Shown: positions 8,254-17,654, numbered from the stretch's first letter. The stretch: DNA of 64,000 bases from Burkholderia sp. Nafp2/4-1b (GCF_003635165.1 NZ_ML058598.1:52504-116503), one strand, 5' to 3'. Notes: generated by a model not told the origin, from the letters alone. Made by a program: numbers and translations.

Positions 8254-9657
8254 ATGAAACTGACTTTTCTCGGTGCGACGGAAACCGTGACAGGCTCGAA
8301 GTACCTGGTGGAGCACGGCGGCCGGCGCGTCCTGGTCGATTGCGGCCTGTTCCAGGGTACGAAGAACCTGCGGCTGCGCAACTGGCAACCGCTGCCGCTC
8401 GCGCCCGACACGCTGGATGCGGTCGTGCTCACGCACGCGCATATCGATCACGCCGGCTATCTGCCGGTACTGGCGCGCGGCGGGTATCGCGGGCCCGTGT
8501 ACTGCACGGCCGCCACGGCCGAACTCTGCGACATCATGCTGCGCGACAGCGCGCGGCTGCAGGAGGAAGAGGCCGATTTCGCGAACCGCCACGGCTACTC
8601 GAAGCACCATCCGGCGCAACCGCTTTACACGTTCGATGACGCGCAGCGGGCGACGCGTCTGCTGCAGCACGTCGCATTCGACGAATGCACGGCGCTGGGC
8701 GGCGGCCTCGCGTTCCGCCTGCTGCCGGCAGGGCACATCCTCGGCGCGGCGAGCGTCGTGATGCACTGGGATCACAAGGTGCTGGCGTTCTCCGGCGACC
8801 TCGGCCGCTACCACGACCCCATCATGCGGCCGCCGCGGCCGCCCGCACATGCGGATGTCCTGGTCGTCGAATCGACGTACGGCGACCGGCTGCACCCCGC
8901 GTCGGATCCCGAGAACGAACTGGCCGAGCTGTTCGACAAGACCTTCGCGCGCGGCGGAGTCGTCGTGATGCCCTGCTTCACCGTGGGCCGCGCACAGGAA
9001 ATCCTGCACTACATCGCGCGGCTGAAGGCGTCGGGCCGCATGGCGCGCGTGCCGGTGTTTCTCGACAGCCCGATGGCGACGGACGTCACCGAGATCTATC
9101 GCCACCATATCCTCGAGCACCGGCTGACCGCATCCGAAGCGAACGCGCTCGGCCACGCGGCGACGATGACCCGGTCGGTCGACCAGTCGAAGGCGATCGC
9201 CGAGCATCATGGCCCGATGGTCGTGATCGCCGGCAGCGGCATGGCGACCGGCGGGCGCGTGCTGCATCACCTGAGCCGCTATGCGACCGATGCCCGCAAC
9301 ACGATCGCACTGGTCGGCTACCAGGCCGCCGGTACGCGCGGTGCGGCGCTGGCCGCGCACGAGCCGACGCTGAAGATTCACGGCGAATACGTCCGCGTGC
9401 GGGCGCAGGTGGAATCGATCACCGCGCTGTCGGCCCATGCGGACTACGAAGAAATTCTCCAGTGGCTCGGCACGATGCAGGGTGCGCCCGCGCGGACGTT
9501 CGTCACGCATGGCGAACCGGCCGCCGCGGACGCATTGCGCCGGCGTATTGCGGAGACCCTGCATTGGCCGTGCGAAGTGCCGACTTACGGGCAGCGGGTC
9601 GATCTGGACGAGGTCGGAGCAGGCGGCACGCGAGAACCCGCCGCGCTTTCGTCCTGA
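8254..9657 (+). CDS. MBL-fold beta-CASP RNA-processing nuclease
   Basis: A 467-residue protein of the YSH1/CPSF-73-like group. It has the metallo-beta-lactamase metal motif HAHIDHAG (residues 61-68), a further metal ligand in LPAGHILGAAS, and beta-CASP features such as VVESTYGDRLHP, VIAGSGMATGGR and SAHADYEEI. Family members are RNA endo- or exonucleases in the cytoplasm. In Burkholderia this gene type is found with universal stress proteins in low-oxygen clusters, and an FNR-like box precedes it here. Substrate RNAs are unknown. Confidence 0.88.
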   Translation: MKLTFLGATETVTGSKYLVEHGGRRVLVDCGLFQGTKNLRLRNWQPLPLAPDTLDAVVLTHAHIDHAGYLPVLARGGYRGPVYCTAATAELCDIMLRDSARLQEEEADFANRHGYSKHHPAQPLYTFDDAQRATRLLQHVAFDECTALGGGLAFRLLPAGHILGAASVVMHWDHKVLAFSGDLGRYHDPIMRPPRPPAHADVLVVESTYGDRLHPASDPENELAELFDKTFARGGVVVMPCFTVGRAQEILHYIARLKASGRMARVPVFLDSPMATDVTEIYRHHILEHRLTASEANALGHAATMTRSVDQSKAIAEHHGPMVVIAGSGMATGGRVLHHLSRYATDARNTIALVGYQAAGTRGAALAAHEPTLKIHGEYVRVRAQVESITALSAHADYEEILQWLGTMQGAPARTFVTHGEPAAADALRRRIAETLHWPCEVPTYGQRVDLDEVGAGGTREPAALSS

Positions 9658-9716
9658 CCGACGGCGATGCCGGCGAGCAGACGCTTGCCGCGTTCCCGTC
9701 ACGCGCCGCGCGGCAG

Positions 9717-10757
9717 TCAGCCGACTTCGATGATTACCTTCAACGCGCGGGTTTGCGCGGCGCGCCCGAACGTGTCGTACGCGCGCTCCGCGTCGTCGAG
9801 CGAGAACCGGTGCGTGATCAGGCGCTTCGGATCGAGGCGGCCGGCGCGCACGGTCTTGAGCAGCATCGGCGTGCTGACCGTATCGACGAGGCGCGTCGTG
9901 ATCGAGATGTTGCGATCCCACAGCTTCTCGAGGTGCAGGTCGGCCTTGACGCCATGTACGCCGATGTTCGCGACCACGCCGCCCGGTGCGACGACCGACG
10001 TGCACATCTCGAACGTCGCCGGAATGCCGACCGCCTCGATCGCGCAATCCACGCCGACCCCGTCGGTCAGCTTCATCACATCCGCCACCGGATCGCCGCT
10101 GCGGCCGTCGACGCAGTCGGTCGCGCCGAAGTGCCGCGCGATCTCGAGCCGGTTGTCGTCCGGGTCGATCATGATGATCCGCGCGGGCGAGTAGAACTGG
10201 GCAGTCAGCAACGCGGCCAGCCCGATCGGCCCTGCGCCGACGATCGCGACCGAGCAGCCCGGCTGCACCTTGCCGTTCAGCACGCCGCATTCGAATCCGG
10301 TCGGCAGGATGTCGGACAGCATCACGAGTGCGTCCTCGTCCGCATCCGGCGGAATCCGGTACAGGCTGGTCGCCGCATGCGGGATGCGAACGTACTCGGC
10401 TTGCGTGCCGTCGATCCGATGCCCGAGGATCCAGCCACCGGTCGTGCAATGCGAATACAGGCCGCGGCGGCAGTAATCGCAGCGGCCGCACGACGAGATG
10501 CACGAAATCAGTACGTGATCGCCCGGCTTCAGCGAGTCGACCGCGGCACCGACCTGCTCGACGATGCCCACGCCTTCATGACCGAGAATGCGGCCGGGTT
10601 CGCAAGTCGGCACGTCGCCCTTGAGGATGTGCAGGTCGGTGCCGCAGATCGTCGTGCGCGTCACCCTGACGATCGCATCGGTCGGGGACTGCAGTTCCGG
10701 TTTGGGCCGCTGTTCGAGCGCCTTGCGCCCGGGGCCGTGGTAAACGAGTGCTTTCAT
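9717..10757 (-). CDS. Zinc-dependent alcohol dehydrogenase
   Basis: A 346-residue medium-chain dehydrogenase. The catalytic zinc ligands are visible as C38 (TTICGTD) and H60-E61 (LGHEG); the structural zinc site is C90, C93, C96 and C104 (CGRCDYCRRGLYSHC). The NAD(P)-binding motif is VAIVGAGPIGLAALL. It probably interconverts an alcohol and its aldehyde or ketone, serving redox balance under oxygen limitation given its neighbours. The open frame below this gene on the same strand is out of frame and was ignored. Confidence 0.9.
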   Translation of the reverse strand: MKALVYHGPGRKALEQRPKPELQSPTDAIVRVTRTTICGTDLHILKGDVPTCEPGRILGHEGVGIVEQVGAAVDSLKPGDHVLISCISSCGRCDYCRRGLYSHCTTGGWILGHRIDGTQAEYVRIPHAATSLYRIPPDADEDALVMLSDILPTGFECGVLNGKVQPGCSVAIVGAGPIGLAALLTAQFYSPARIIMIDPDDNRLEIARHFGATDCVDGRSGDPVADVMKLTDGVGVDCAIEAVGIPATFEMCTSVVAPGGVVANIGVHGVKADLHLEKLWDRNISITTRLVDTVSTPMLLKTVRAGRLDPKRLITHRFSLDDAERAYDTFGRAAQTRALKVIIEVG

Positions 10758-10956
10758 CGCTGTTCCTCCATCGAAAGGCGGGAACGATCAGGATGTCGGC
10801 ACGGCCGGCAACCGGCGAATCGATTCCCTTGTCGCGCGCGGCGCGACGATCAGCGGCTCGATCGATGCGCCAAGCGGCGACGCGGCGATCGCGGCAAGCG
10901 CGACGAGGCTGGCCGTGTCGATTCGCGCCGCATCGGCGCGCGCCTCGCTGATGCTT

Positions 10957-11709
10957 TCATCTCATGTGCATCCCGCCGTTCACGTCGAATTCCGCGCCGG
11001 TCGCGAAAGCGCCCGCGTCGGAACACAGGAACGCGACGAGCGCGGCGATTTCGTCAGGGTCGCCGAGGCGGCCGAGCGGAATCTGCGGCAGGATCTTCGT
11101 GTCGAGCACCTCCTTCGGCACCGACGCGAGCATCGCGGTCGCCAGGTAGCCCGGCGCAACCGTGTTGACCGTCACGCCGTGGCGCGCGAGCTCGAGCGCG
11201 AGCGCCTTCGTGAAGCCATGGATGCCCGCCTTCGCGGCCGCGTAGTTGGCCTGCCCGTATGCGCCGCGCGAACCGTTCACGGAGCCGATGTTCACGATCC
11301 GCCCGAAGCCGGCGTCGATCATCCCCGGCACGAACGGCTTCGTCATGTTGAAGACGCCATCGAGATTGGTGCGCAACACCGCATCCCACATGCCCTTGGT
11401 CAGCTTCACGAAGGTGGCGTCGTGCGTGACGCCGGCGTTGTTGACGAGCACGTCGACACGCCCGAACTCGGCCAGCACGTGTGCCGCGCAATGCTGGCAC
11501 GAATCGTAGTCGGCAACGTCGACCTCGAACGCATGGAACGTCCGGCCCGCGTCGCGTTCGTGCGTGAGCCAGGTTGCGACGTGATCGTTGCGTTCCGTGT
11601 GCGACACCGCCACCGTCATGCCGGCATCGTGCAGGCGGCGGCTGATCGCGGCGCCAAGCCCTCCCATGCCGCCCGTGACGAACGCGACCCGCTCAGCGCA
11701 CATGGACAC
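10957..11709 (-). CDS. phaB: Acetoacetyl-CoA reductase (PhaB/PhbB)
   Basis: A 250-residue short-chain dehydrogenase that reduces acetoacetyl-CoA to 3-hydroxybutyryl-CoA with NADPH, the second step of polyhydroxybutyrate synthesis. It has the cofactor motif VTGGMGGLGAAI, NNAG, the catalytic Ser in NIGSVNGSRGAYGQ, and YAAAKAG with the catalytic Tyr and Lys. The PhaB-typical tail DVNGGMHMR is present. It overlaps the upstream phasin-like gene by 17 bp, so the two are translationally linked and act at the polymer granule. Confidence 0.92.
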   Translation of the reverse strand: MSMCAERVAFVTGGMGGLGAAISRRLHDAGMTVAVSHTERNDHVATWLTHERDAGRTFHAFEVDVADYDSCQHCAAHVLAEFGRVDVLVNNAGVTHDATFVKLTKGMWDAVLRTNLDGVFNMTKPFVPGMIDAGFGRIVNIGSVNGSRGAYGQANYAAAKAGIHGFTKALALELARHGVTVNTVAPGYLATAMLASVPKEVLDTKILPQIPLGRLGDPDEIAALVAFLCSDAGAFATGAEFDVNGGMHMR

Positions 11710-12232
11710 TCTCCCGCGCGCCGGTCATGTCGTTCGGGTGCCCGGCGAAAACCGGCGATTCGGCATTCGCGCCGGCCGCGTCGTCGATCCCGCGTTCCAG
11801 GGCCGACATCCACTCGGCCCACGGCATGCTGGCCTCGTTGACCACGGCCAGTCGTCCCAAATCGGGCAGCCAGTCGGTCTGATAACGCGACAGCACACCC
11901 ATGCCGTAGTCGCGCAACCAGCTGCGCCATGCACCGGCGCTCTCGTATTGCGCGCGCATGCAAATCTCGGTGGCATCCTGCCAGATCGCGACGCTCGCGA
12001 TAGCGTAGTCGCGCATCACCTGCTGCGTTGCGTCGCCGAAGGCCGTCCATTCCGGTGTTTCCGCAAGCGCCTGCTGCAGGCGGCGCACCGCGGTACGGTC
12101 CCGCTCGATGCGACGCCCTGCCAGTGCATGCCATTCGTGCTGCCAGTCGCGGTTCAGCGCGACCGTCCGCAACGCGAGATCGCAGCCCGCGCGCCAAGCG
12201 CCATTCGGTGCCGTCAAAGCGTACGTGCTCAT
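11693..12232 (-). CDS. Phasin-like polyhydroxyalkanoate granule protein
   Basis: A 179-residue, largely helical protein without signal peptide: repeated amphipathic helices rich in Trp, Ala, Arg and Gln (MRDYAIASVAIWQDATEICM). This composition and its overlap with phaB suggest a phasin coating PHB granules. Direct family motifs are weak, so the call leans on context. Its start is about 110 bp from the FNR-like box at 12341, which lies between it and the divergent universal stress protein gene. Confidence 0.6.
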   Translation of the reverse strand: MSTYALTAPNGAWRAGCDLALRTVALNRDWQHEWHALAGRRIERDRTAVRRLQQALAETPEWTAFGDATQQVMRDYAIASVAIWQDATEICMRAQYESAGAWRSWLRDYGMGVLSRYQTDWLPDLGRLAVVNEASMPWAEWMSALERGIDDAAGANAESPVFAGHPNDMTGARESVHVR

Positions 12233-12340
12233 CTGCTCCCTCCTTCGATCCGGTCAATGGGGTGGCATCCCGCCTCGTGCCGTCTGCCCGTGATCGGCAT
12301 CGCGGCCGCTTCACTGTGCGGGTATCGCGCGCGGCCGCCG

Positions 12341-12354
12341 TTGATCTGAGTCAA
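12341..12354. promoter_or_regulatory. FNR-like box between phasin-phaB and usp
   Basis: TTGATCTGAGTCAA matches the FNR consensus except for one base. It is 67 bp before the universal stress protein start at 12422 and lies in the divergent region shared with the phasin-phaB operon, so it may serve both. Confidence 0.6.
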
Positions 12355-12421
12355 GCGCGAGAAAACCCCGCTCCGTAGACTCGATTGCACTGGCGGATCA
12401 CCCGTCGATGGAGCGATTCCG

Positions 12422-13261
12422 ATGAGCTACAAGAGCATAGTCGTGCACCTCGATACGAGCCTCCGTGCGCATGCGCGGCTCGAGTTCGCGTTGCGCGTCG
12501 CGCGGCGCTTCGGTGCGCACCTGACGGGCCTGTCCGCGGTCTACACGCCGGAAGCGCATTCGTTCTACGTAATGGCCGGATCCGCGGAATACTTCCGCGA
12601 GCGCCGGGACCAGCGCGACGACCGGCTTGCCGCGCTGGAACGCCTGTTTCATGCGGAGACGGCGCGCGCGAAAGTGCCGGCCGCCTGGGTGCGTGCCGAC
12701 GAGCCCGCGAACCTGGCCGTGCCGCGCGCCGCACGCGTTGCCGATCTCGTGATCGCGGGCCAGAGCGACCCGAGCGATCCCGAGACCTATATCGACGACC
12801 AGTTTCCGGAGAACCTTGTGTTGTCCGCCGGCCGCCCGGTGTTGTTCGTGCCGCACGCCGGCGAATTCGCGTCGGTCGGTGAGCGGGTGTTCGTCGCGTG
12901 GGACGGGAGCCGCGAGGCGGCCCGCGCCGCGCACGATGCGATTCCGTTTCTCGAGCATGCAAAACGCACGACGGTCGCGGCCGTCGTCGACCGCCATTCG
13001 GAAGCGGCAACCACGCGCATTCCGGCCGCCGATGCCGCGCTGATGCTGGCACGCCATGCGCGCGACGTGAACGTGCTCGACATCGACGCCGGCGACGGCT
13101 CGGCGATCGGCGACACGTTGCTGTCACGCGCGTATGAAACGGGTTCCGACCTGCTCGTGATGGGCGCCTACGGCCATCCGCGCTGGCGCGAACTGATACT
13201 GGGCGGCGCGACGCGTACGGTGCTGGCGTCGATGACGCTGCCGGTGCTGATGTCGCACTGA
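12422..13261 (+). CDS. Tandem universal stress protein (UspA family)
   Basis: A 279-residue protein made of two Usp domains. The first begins MSYKSIVVHLDTSLRAHARL; the second carries VFVAWDGSREAARAAHDAI and ends with the signature DLLVMGAYGHPRWRELILGG followed by TLPVLMSH. Such proteins bind ATP or support survival in stasis and anoxia. It is first in a plus-strand run of an acetate kinase remnant and two more usp genes, and is preceded by an FNR-like box. Confidence 0.9.
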   Translation: MSYKSIVVHLDTSLRAHARLEFALRVARRFGAHLTGLSAVYTPEAHSFYVMAGSAEYFRERRDQRDDRLAALERLFHAETARAKVPAAWVRADEPANLAVPRAARVADLVIAGQSDPSDPETYIDDQFPENLVLSAGRPVLFVPHAGEFASVGERVFVAWDGSREAARAAHDAIPFLEHAKRTTVAAVVDRHSEAATTRIPAADAALMLARHARDVNVLDIDAGDGSAIGDTLLSRAYETGSDLLVMGAYGHPRWRELILGGATRTVLASMTLPVLMSH

Positions 13262-13269
13262 GCCGGCCG

Positions 13270-13455
13270 ATGCGTACGCTCGCGCTGCTCGTCGTCAATG
13301 CCGGTTCGTCGAGCGTGAAGTTCGCGGTCTTTGCGTATCCGCTGCACGAGGGCGAAGCGGTCGCCACCGGCAACGGCATGTCGATCCGCTTCGATGCGGA
13401 ACCCGACGCGGCGCGCGCCGCGATGCGCGTGCTGCGCGGCAACGGCGACGATTGA
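13270..13455 (+). pseudogene. Acetate kinase N-terminal remnant
   Basis: A 61-codon frame starts with LLVVNAGSSSVKFAVF, the N-terminal acetate kinase signature that contacts acetyl phosphate and ATP. It then runs out and stops after LRGNGDD, where a full AckA is about 400 residues. The missing parts include the catalytic Asp, Arg and Glu. It starts 8 bp after the usp stop, as expected for a former usp-ackA operon member. This is a deletion remnant, not a functional kinase. Confidence 0.75.
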
Positions 13456-13465
13456 TCCAGATCAG
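13452..13465 (+). promoter_or_regulatory. FNR-like box upstream of usp at 13525
   Basis: TTGATCCAGATCAG is one base from the symmetric FNR consensus and lies 59 bp before the ATG at 13525. It overlaps the stop of the acetate kinase remnant. Confidence 0.55.
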
Positions 13466-13524
13466 CGCGATCGCCGTGCGTGCGCCGATGATGGTTCCAT
13501 CGACATCCGTTCAAGGGAAACGCC

Positions 13525-14028
13525 ATGTACTCGAACATTCTGGTTGCGCTCGACGGCAGCGATACGTCGTCCCGCGCACTCGACGCCGCGCTGGACCTCG
13601 CGGCGGAAACGGGTGCGCGGCTGACCCCCGTCTACGTCGTCGATTTCATGGTGCCGGCGTACGACACGTTCGGATACGACCCGTCGATCCTGGTCGACGC
13701 GTTCCGTGAAGAAGGGCTGCGCGTGACGGACGACGCCGCGACACGCATGAAAGTGCGCGACGTGGCCGGCACGCCGCAGATCTCCAGCGTCGCGCCGGCG
13801 GGCGAAGACGTCGCGCAACGGATCGTCGGGCTCGCCGGGGAACTCGGCGCCGACCTGATCGTGATGGGCACGCACGGCCGGCGCGGTTTCCGCCGTCTCA
13901 TGCTCGGCAGCGTGGCCGAGCGTGTGCTGCGGCATGCGACGCGGCCGGTCCTGATGATTCCGGCGAACTGCGTATCGAAGGCGTCCGCCGAGACTCCCGC
14001 TGCATCGACCGAAAAGGAGCTGTCATGA
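13525..14028 (+). CDS. Universal stress protein (UspA family)
   Basis: A 167-residue single Usp domain: [20 protein letters not shown] at the N-terminus and the ATP-binding signature [20 protein letters not shown] followed by RPVLMIP. It is probably a nucleotide-binding stress-survival protein. Its stop overlaps the ATG of the next usp gene (ATGA at 14025-14028), so the two are translationally coupled. AGGGAAACGCC before the ATG supports the start. Confidence 0.92.
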   Translation: MYSNILVALDGSDTSSRALDAALDLAAETGARLTPVYVVDFMVPAYDTFGYDPSILVDAFREEGLRVTDDAATRMKVRDVAGTPQISSVAPAGEDVAQRIVGLAGELGADLIVMGTHGRRGFRRLMLGSVAERVLRHATRPVLMIPANCVSKASAETPAASTEKELS

Positions 14029-14861
14029 GCTACAAGACCCTGCTCGTCCATCTCGACGATAGCGAACGCTGCGCAACCCGGGTGGAGCTCGCGCTCGAGC
14101 TCGCGGGCCGCTGGAACGCGCATCTGATCGGCCTCTACGTGATCTGCCAGGATCTCTTCGAACCGTTGCGACGGCCCGACGAACCGCTGAAGCTGGCCGT
14201 CTACGAACGCCTGTGCGAGCAGCGGCGCAAGGAAGCCGAGTCGCGATTCCTCGCGGCCGCCGAGCGCGCCGGACGCAACAACGTGGAGTGGCAGGCGCCG
14301 GCCGGCGACGCAACCGAGGCCGCGATCCTGCATGCGCGGCACGCCGATCTGCTCGTGCTCGGCCAGGAAGACCCCGACGATCGCATGACCTACGTCGCGC
14401 GCCATTTCATCGAGGATGTCGTGATGAGCAGCGGACGTCCCGCGATCGTCGTGCCCTACGCGGGCAACGTACGAACGCTTGGCGAAAACGTGCTGATCGG
14501 CTGGGACGGCGGGCGTGAGGCCGCCCGCGCAGTGGCCGACGCCCTGCCGCTTCTCGCCCGCGCGCGCTTCGTCAACGTCGAGACGGTCGCCCGCCGGCAT
14601 CCCGATCCGGACGGGACGCCGGCGGGGGTCGACGTCGCCGCGTATCTCGAACGGCACGGCGTGCGTGCGTCGTTCTCGACGACGCCGCGCGAACGGTCGG
14701 TGAGCGTGGGCGCGACACTGCTGAACCGGGTCACCGACCTGCATGCGGACCTGCTCGTGATGGGCCTGTACAGCCATGCCCGCATGCACGAACGCGTGCT
14801 GGGCGGCGCGACGCGCACGATCCTCGAGACGATGACGGTGCCGGTCCTGCTGTCCCACTGA
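14025..14861 (+). CDS. Tandem universal stress protein (UspA family)
   Basis: A 278-residue two-domain Usp protein. It closely parallels the gene at 12422: [20 protein letters not shown] at the start, [19 protein letters not shown] in the second domain and [20 protein letters not shown] then VPVLLSH at the end. The two genes look like paralogues from a local duplication. It is the last gene of the plus-strand usp run and meets a convergent usp gene across a hairpin at 14874. Confidence 0.92.
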   Translation: MSYKTLLVHLDDSERCATRVELALELAGRWNAHLIGLYVICQDLFEPLRRPDEPLKLAVYERLCEQRRKEAESRFLAAAERAGRNNVEWQAPAGDATEAAILHARHADLLVLGQEDPDDRMTYVARHFIEDVVMSSGRPAIVVPYAGNVRTLGENVLIGWDGGREAARAVADALPLLARARFVNVETVARRHPDPDGTPAGVDVAAYLERHGVRASFSTTPRERSVSVGATLLNRVTDLHADLLVMGLYSHARMHERVLGGATRTILETMTVPVLLSH

Positions 14862-14867
14862 GCGAAC

Positions 14868-14895
14868 GAAAACGGGCAGCCGCTTGCGGCTGCCC
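14868..14895 (-). terminator. Rho-independent terminator of the minus-strand usp
   Basis: GGGCAGCCGC and GCGGCTGCCC form a perfect 10-bp stem with a two-base loop at 14874-14895. On the minus strand it is followed by GTTTTCG, a short U-run, right after the stop of the usp gene at 14912. On the plus strand there is no U-run, though the stem may still help end the convergent usp transcript. Confidence 0.7.
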
Positions 14896-14911
14896 CGCTG
14901 GCGTCGGACCG

Positions 14912-15382
14912 TCACAGCACGCCGGCGCTCGCGCCTGCACCCTCCCGCACCACCAGCACCGGCCGGTCCGCGATGCGCACCAGCGACTCGGCGACGCTGC
15001 CGAGCACCGCACGGCGCACGCCGCGACGGCCATGCGTGCCCATCACGATCAGGTCCGCATAGCATCCGGCGGCGGCGCGCGCCAGCACGTCCGATATGTC
15101 CATTCCGCGCGCGTCGATCGTCTGCGCGATGCCGCGCACACCGGACAGCTGGAACGCGGTTTCCGCGTCCGAGACCGCAATCGCGGCCCGGTCCGCGTCC
15201 AGCCCGGCCGGATCGCGCGAATCGGTATAGCCGCTATCGACGTCAGCCAGCCGACGCGCATCCGACACCACGCACATGGCGATGACCAGGCCGCCTGACT
15301 CGCGGGCGAGCGAAATCGCCTCATCGAGCGCGAGCCGCGCACTGCGGCTGCCGTCGATTGCCGCGAAGATCCGGTGGTACAT
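14912..15382 (-). CDS. Universal stress protein (UspA family)
   Basis: A 156-residue Usp domain protein, [20 protein letters not shown] at the start and [20 protein letters not shown] then DRPVLVV at the end. GGAGG eight bases before ATG 15382 decides the start; the open frame extending upstream on this strand is spurious. An FNR-like box lies 68 bp upstream. Confidence 0.92.
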   Translation of the reverse strand: MYHRIFAAIDGSRSARLALDEAISLARESGGLVIAMCVVSDARRLADVDSGYTDSRDPAGLDADRAAIAVSDAETAFQLSGVRGIAQTIDARGMDISDVLARAAAGCYADLIVMGTHGRRGVRRAVLGSVAESLVRIADRPVLVVREGAGASAGVL

Positions 15383-15449
15383 CGCGCATCCCTCCATTCG
15401 AGTTCGATCGGTTCGTCCAGCCAGTCTGAGCCTGATGGCCGCCTTTCCG

Positions 15450-15463
15450 TTGATGCGGGTCAA
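15450..15463 (-). promoter_or_regulatory. FNR-like box upstream of minus-strand usp
   Basis: TTGATGCGGGTCAA lies 68 bp before the usp start at 15382, the same spacing as the other boxes of this cluster. Confidence 0.6.
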
Positions 15464-15518
15464 GCAGGCGCGGCGGCGCCCGTACGCATCGGTCCCGATT
15501 GGCGAGCGCCGGTAAAAC

Positions 15519-15749
15519 GCGCACAATTCAGCGCGATATCGCAGTTCCGGCCCACCCCGCTGCCGGTGCGTCGCGCCCGAGGCCGGCCGCGATGCCCGCG
15601 ACCGTCCATCGTTCGGCCTGATCGTCAGCCGCGAGCGCGCGCACATGCCCGACGGCACCGTGACGATCGACCATCGGCCCGGAACGGGCTTCACGATCAC
15701 CGTGGCGTTGCCGCTGCACGCCATCCAGCAAGGAGACGTGCCGTCATGA
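15519..15749 (+). pseudogene. C-terminal remnant of a sensor histidine kinase
   Basis: In the frame ending with TGA at 15747 the sequence reads FGLIVSRERAHMPDGTVTID and then RPGTGFTITVALPLHA. This is the G2 box and end of a NarX/FixL-type ATPase domain. Everything upstream (sensor, dimerisation helix with the phospho-His, N box) is missing and the frame hits a stop near 15513. The remnant stop overlaps the response regulator start (ATGA), the normal coupling of such pairs. It is therefore the leftover of the cognate kinase gene. Confidence 0.7.
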
Positions 15750-16393
15750 TCAGGGTACTCATCGCCGACGACCACGCACTCGTTCGCGACGGCCTGCGGC
15801 ACATCCTGCAGAGCGCAAGCGGTTTCGACGTGGTCGGCGAAGCGCAGGACAGCACTTCGACGATCGCGCTGGTGCGCAACGCGGACGCGAACGTGCTCGT
15901 GCTCGACCTGTCGATGCCCGGCCGAAACGGCATCGAACTCATCAAGCAGATCAGGGACGAGAAGCCGGCATTGCATATCCTCGTGCTGACGATGCATGCA
16001 GAACAGCAGTATGCGGTTCGCGCGTTCCGTGCGGGCGCGTCCGGCTACATGACCAAGGAAAGTGCGAGCGCCGAACTGGTCGCCGCGCTGACCAAGATCG
16101 CGGCCGGCGGCGTCTACGTGAGCCTGACGATGGCCGAGCAATTCGCGCAGAGCCTGAACGAGCCGACCGATCTGCTGCCGCATCAGCGCCTGTCGGACCG
16201 CGAATTCGACGTGTTCCGGCGCGTGACTTCGGGCGAGTCGATCTCCGAAATCGCACAGGCGCTCTGCGTCAGCGTCAAGACCATCAGCACGTACAAGACG
16301 CGGATCCTGGAGAAGATGCAGATGCCGAACGACACGGCGCTCGTGCGCTACGCGATGCGCCACAAGCTGTTCGAGGACCCGGACGAACTCTGA
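15746..16393 (+). CDS. NarL/FixJ-family response regulator
   Basis: A 215-residue two-component regulator. The receiver domain has the acidic pair ADDH, the phospho-acceptor D54 (VLVLDLSMPGRNG) and the conserved Lys in YMTKESA. The C-terminal LuxR-type helix-turn-helix includes LSDREFDVFRRVTSGESISE and VKTISTYKTRILEKM. Its neighbouring kinase is truncated, so it must be phosphorylated by another kinase or a small phosphodonor, or be non-functional. AAGGAG lies upstream of the ATG. Confidence 0.9.
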   Translation: MIRVLIADDHALVRDGLRHILQSASGFDVVGEAQDSTSTIALVRNADANVLVLDLSMPGRNGIELIKQIRDEKPALHILVLTMHAEQQYAVRAFRAGASGYMTKESASAELVAALTKIAAGGVYVSLTMAEQFAQSLNEPTDLLPHQRLSDREFDVFRRVTSGESISEIAQALCVSVKTISTYKTRILEKMQMPNDTALVRYAMRHKLFEDPDEL

Positions 16394-16505
16394 CGGCCAC
16401 CGGGCAGCCGGCCGATGCGCGACCGGGCCCCGCTCCGACCGTGCCGGGGGCACCCGCAACCGCGTGAGCTCGCGGGCTAAATAGCATCCGGCATCGCCGC
16501 TGGTA

Positions 16506-16519
16506 TTGAGCAGGATCAA
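16506..16519 (+). promoter_or_regulatory. FNR-like palindrome upstream of the fnr-type gene
   Basis: TTGAGCAGGATCAA is one base from the FNR consensus. It lies about 360 bp before the chosen start of the FNR-type gene, further than the other boxes, so it may act in autoregulation or imply a longer leader. Confidence 0.45.
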
Positions 16520-16880
16520 CGAAATCCGCGATCGACACCGCCAGGTTGCCGTTCGCATGCCCGACGGCCTTCGCCGTCGCGACAAGACGCCGCACGCCTG
16601 TAGGAAACGTCCTACAGCACTTCCACGTCGCCTACCGCATCTTCAATTCCGGCTGATTTTCTTGACGCCGCGCAATGTCCATACTGCACAGCAGGAAAGA
16701 CGATCCAACCCGCGCCCCGGGGCAACGGCAGCATCGCCGTCGAGACTCGCGTATCGGTCTCCCGGCCCGTTCCCGCGCAGCGTTTCCATCAGGAAGGCGG
16801 CAGAGACCGGTGCCGCCGGTACAACAGCCAGCGCGACTCCGCCCGACGCCGGACCGTCGCTGCCCCAACTGGAGCCGATC

Positions 16881-17654
16881 ATGCAGAGCAATGCCGATGT
16901 CTCGACGACCATGCCGTCACGCCCTTTCATCCCGCTGCATCCCGTCGGGCCGGTCGATCGGCCGAAGCGCGCCGTGTCCCGCTGCTCGACGTGCGCATTG
17001 CGTACCGTCTGCATGCCGCCCGAGCTCTCCGCCGACGATTTCGCGCGCGTCGACGCGATGATCTGCACCACGCGCCAGGTCAGGCGCGGCGAAACGCTGT
17101 TTCGCGCAGGCGACACGTTCCACAGCATCTACGCCGTGCGAACCGGCTCGTTCAAGACCATCGTGAGGCACCGCGACGGCGACGCGCAGATCACCGGCTT
17201 CCAGATCGTCGGCGAGTCGCTTGGGCTCGACGGCGTGCACACCGGGCATCACAACGGCGACGCCGTCGCGCTCGAGGACAGCACGGTCTGCATCATCCCG
17301 TTCGGGCAGCTCGAGCAGATGTGCCGCGAAGTCCGGACGATGCAGCATCACGTGTATCAGATGATGGGCGGCGAGATCGTGCGCGAATCCTCGCAGATGC
17401 TGCTGCTCGGCACGATGTCCGCCGAACAGCGCGTCGCCGCGTTCCTGCTGAATCTTTCCACGCGCTTCAGGGCGCGCGGCTACTCGGCCGCCGAATTCGT
17501 GCTGCGGATGACGCGCGACGAGATCGGCGAATATCTCGGGATGAAGCTCGAAACGGTCAGCCGCATGCTGTCGAAGTTCCAGCAGAAGGGGCTCGTCGCC
17601 GCGCAAGGCAAGCAGATCCGGATCGTCGATTCGGAAGGACTCCGGCGCATCTGA
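16881..17654 (+). CDS. FNR/FixK-type oxygen-responsive regulator
   Basis: A 257-residue CRP/FNR-family activator. The N-terminus has CSTCALRTVC (C35, C38, C44) and C137 in STVCIIPF, at the positions of the four [4Fe-4S] ligands of E. coli FNR, so direct oxygen sensing is likely. The cyclic-nucleotide-fold core is followed by a helix-turn-helix with TRDEIGEYLGMKLETVSRML, whose E-x-x-S-R reads TTGAT half-sites. ATG 16881 with GGAGCC upstream is preferred over a longer in-frame start. It is the probable activator of the surrounding FNR-boxed genes. Confidence 0.9.
   Translation: MQSNADVSTTMPSRPFIPLHPVGPVDRPKRAVSRCSTCALRTVCMPPELSADDFARVDAMICTTRQVRRGETLFRAGDTFHSIYAVRTGSFKTIVRHRDGDAQITGFQIVGESLGLDGVHTGHHNGDAVALEDSTVCIIPFGQLEQMCREVRTMQHHVYQMMGGEIVRESSQMLLLGTMSAEQRVAAFLLNLSTRFRARGYSAAEFVLRMTRDEIGEYLGMKLETVSRMLSKFQQKGLVAAQGKQIRIVDSEGLRRI

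Noticed and set aside
8215..10503. Long minus-strand frame across the beta-CASP and alcohol dehydrogenase genes
   Set aside because: It covers well-supported genes out of frame and has no recognisable domains.
16284..16595. Short minus-strand genes opposite the response regulator and FNR-type gene
   Set aside because: They are antisense shadows with Arg/Ala-rich translations and no start signals.
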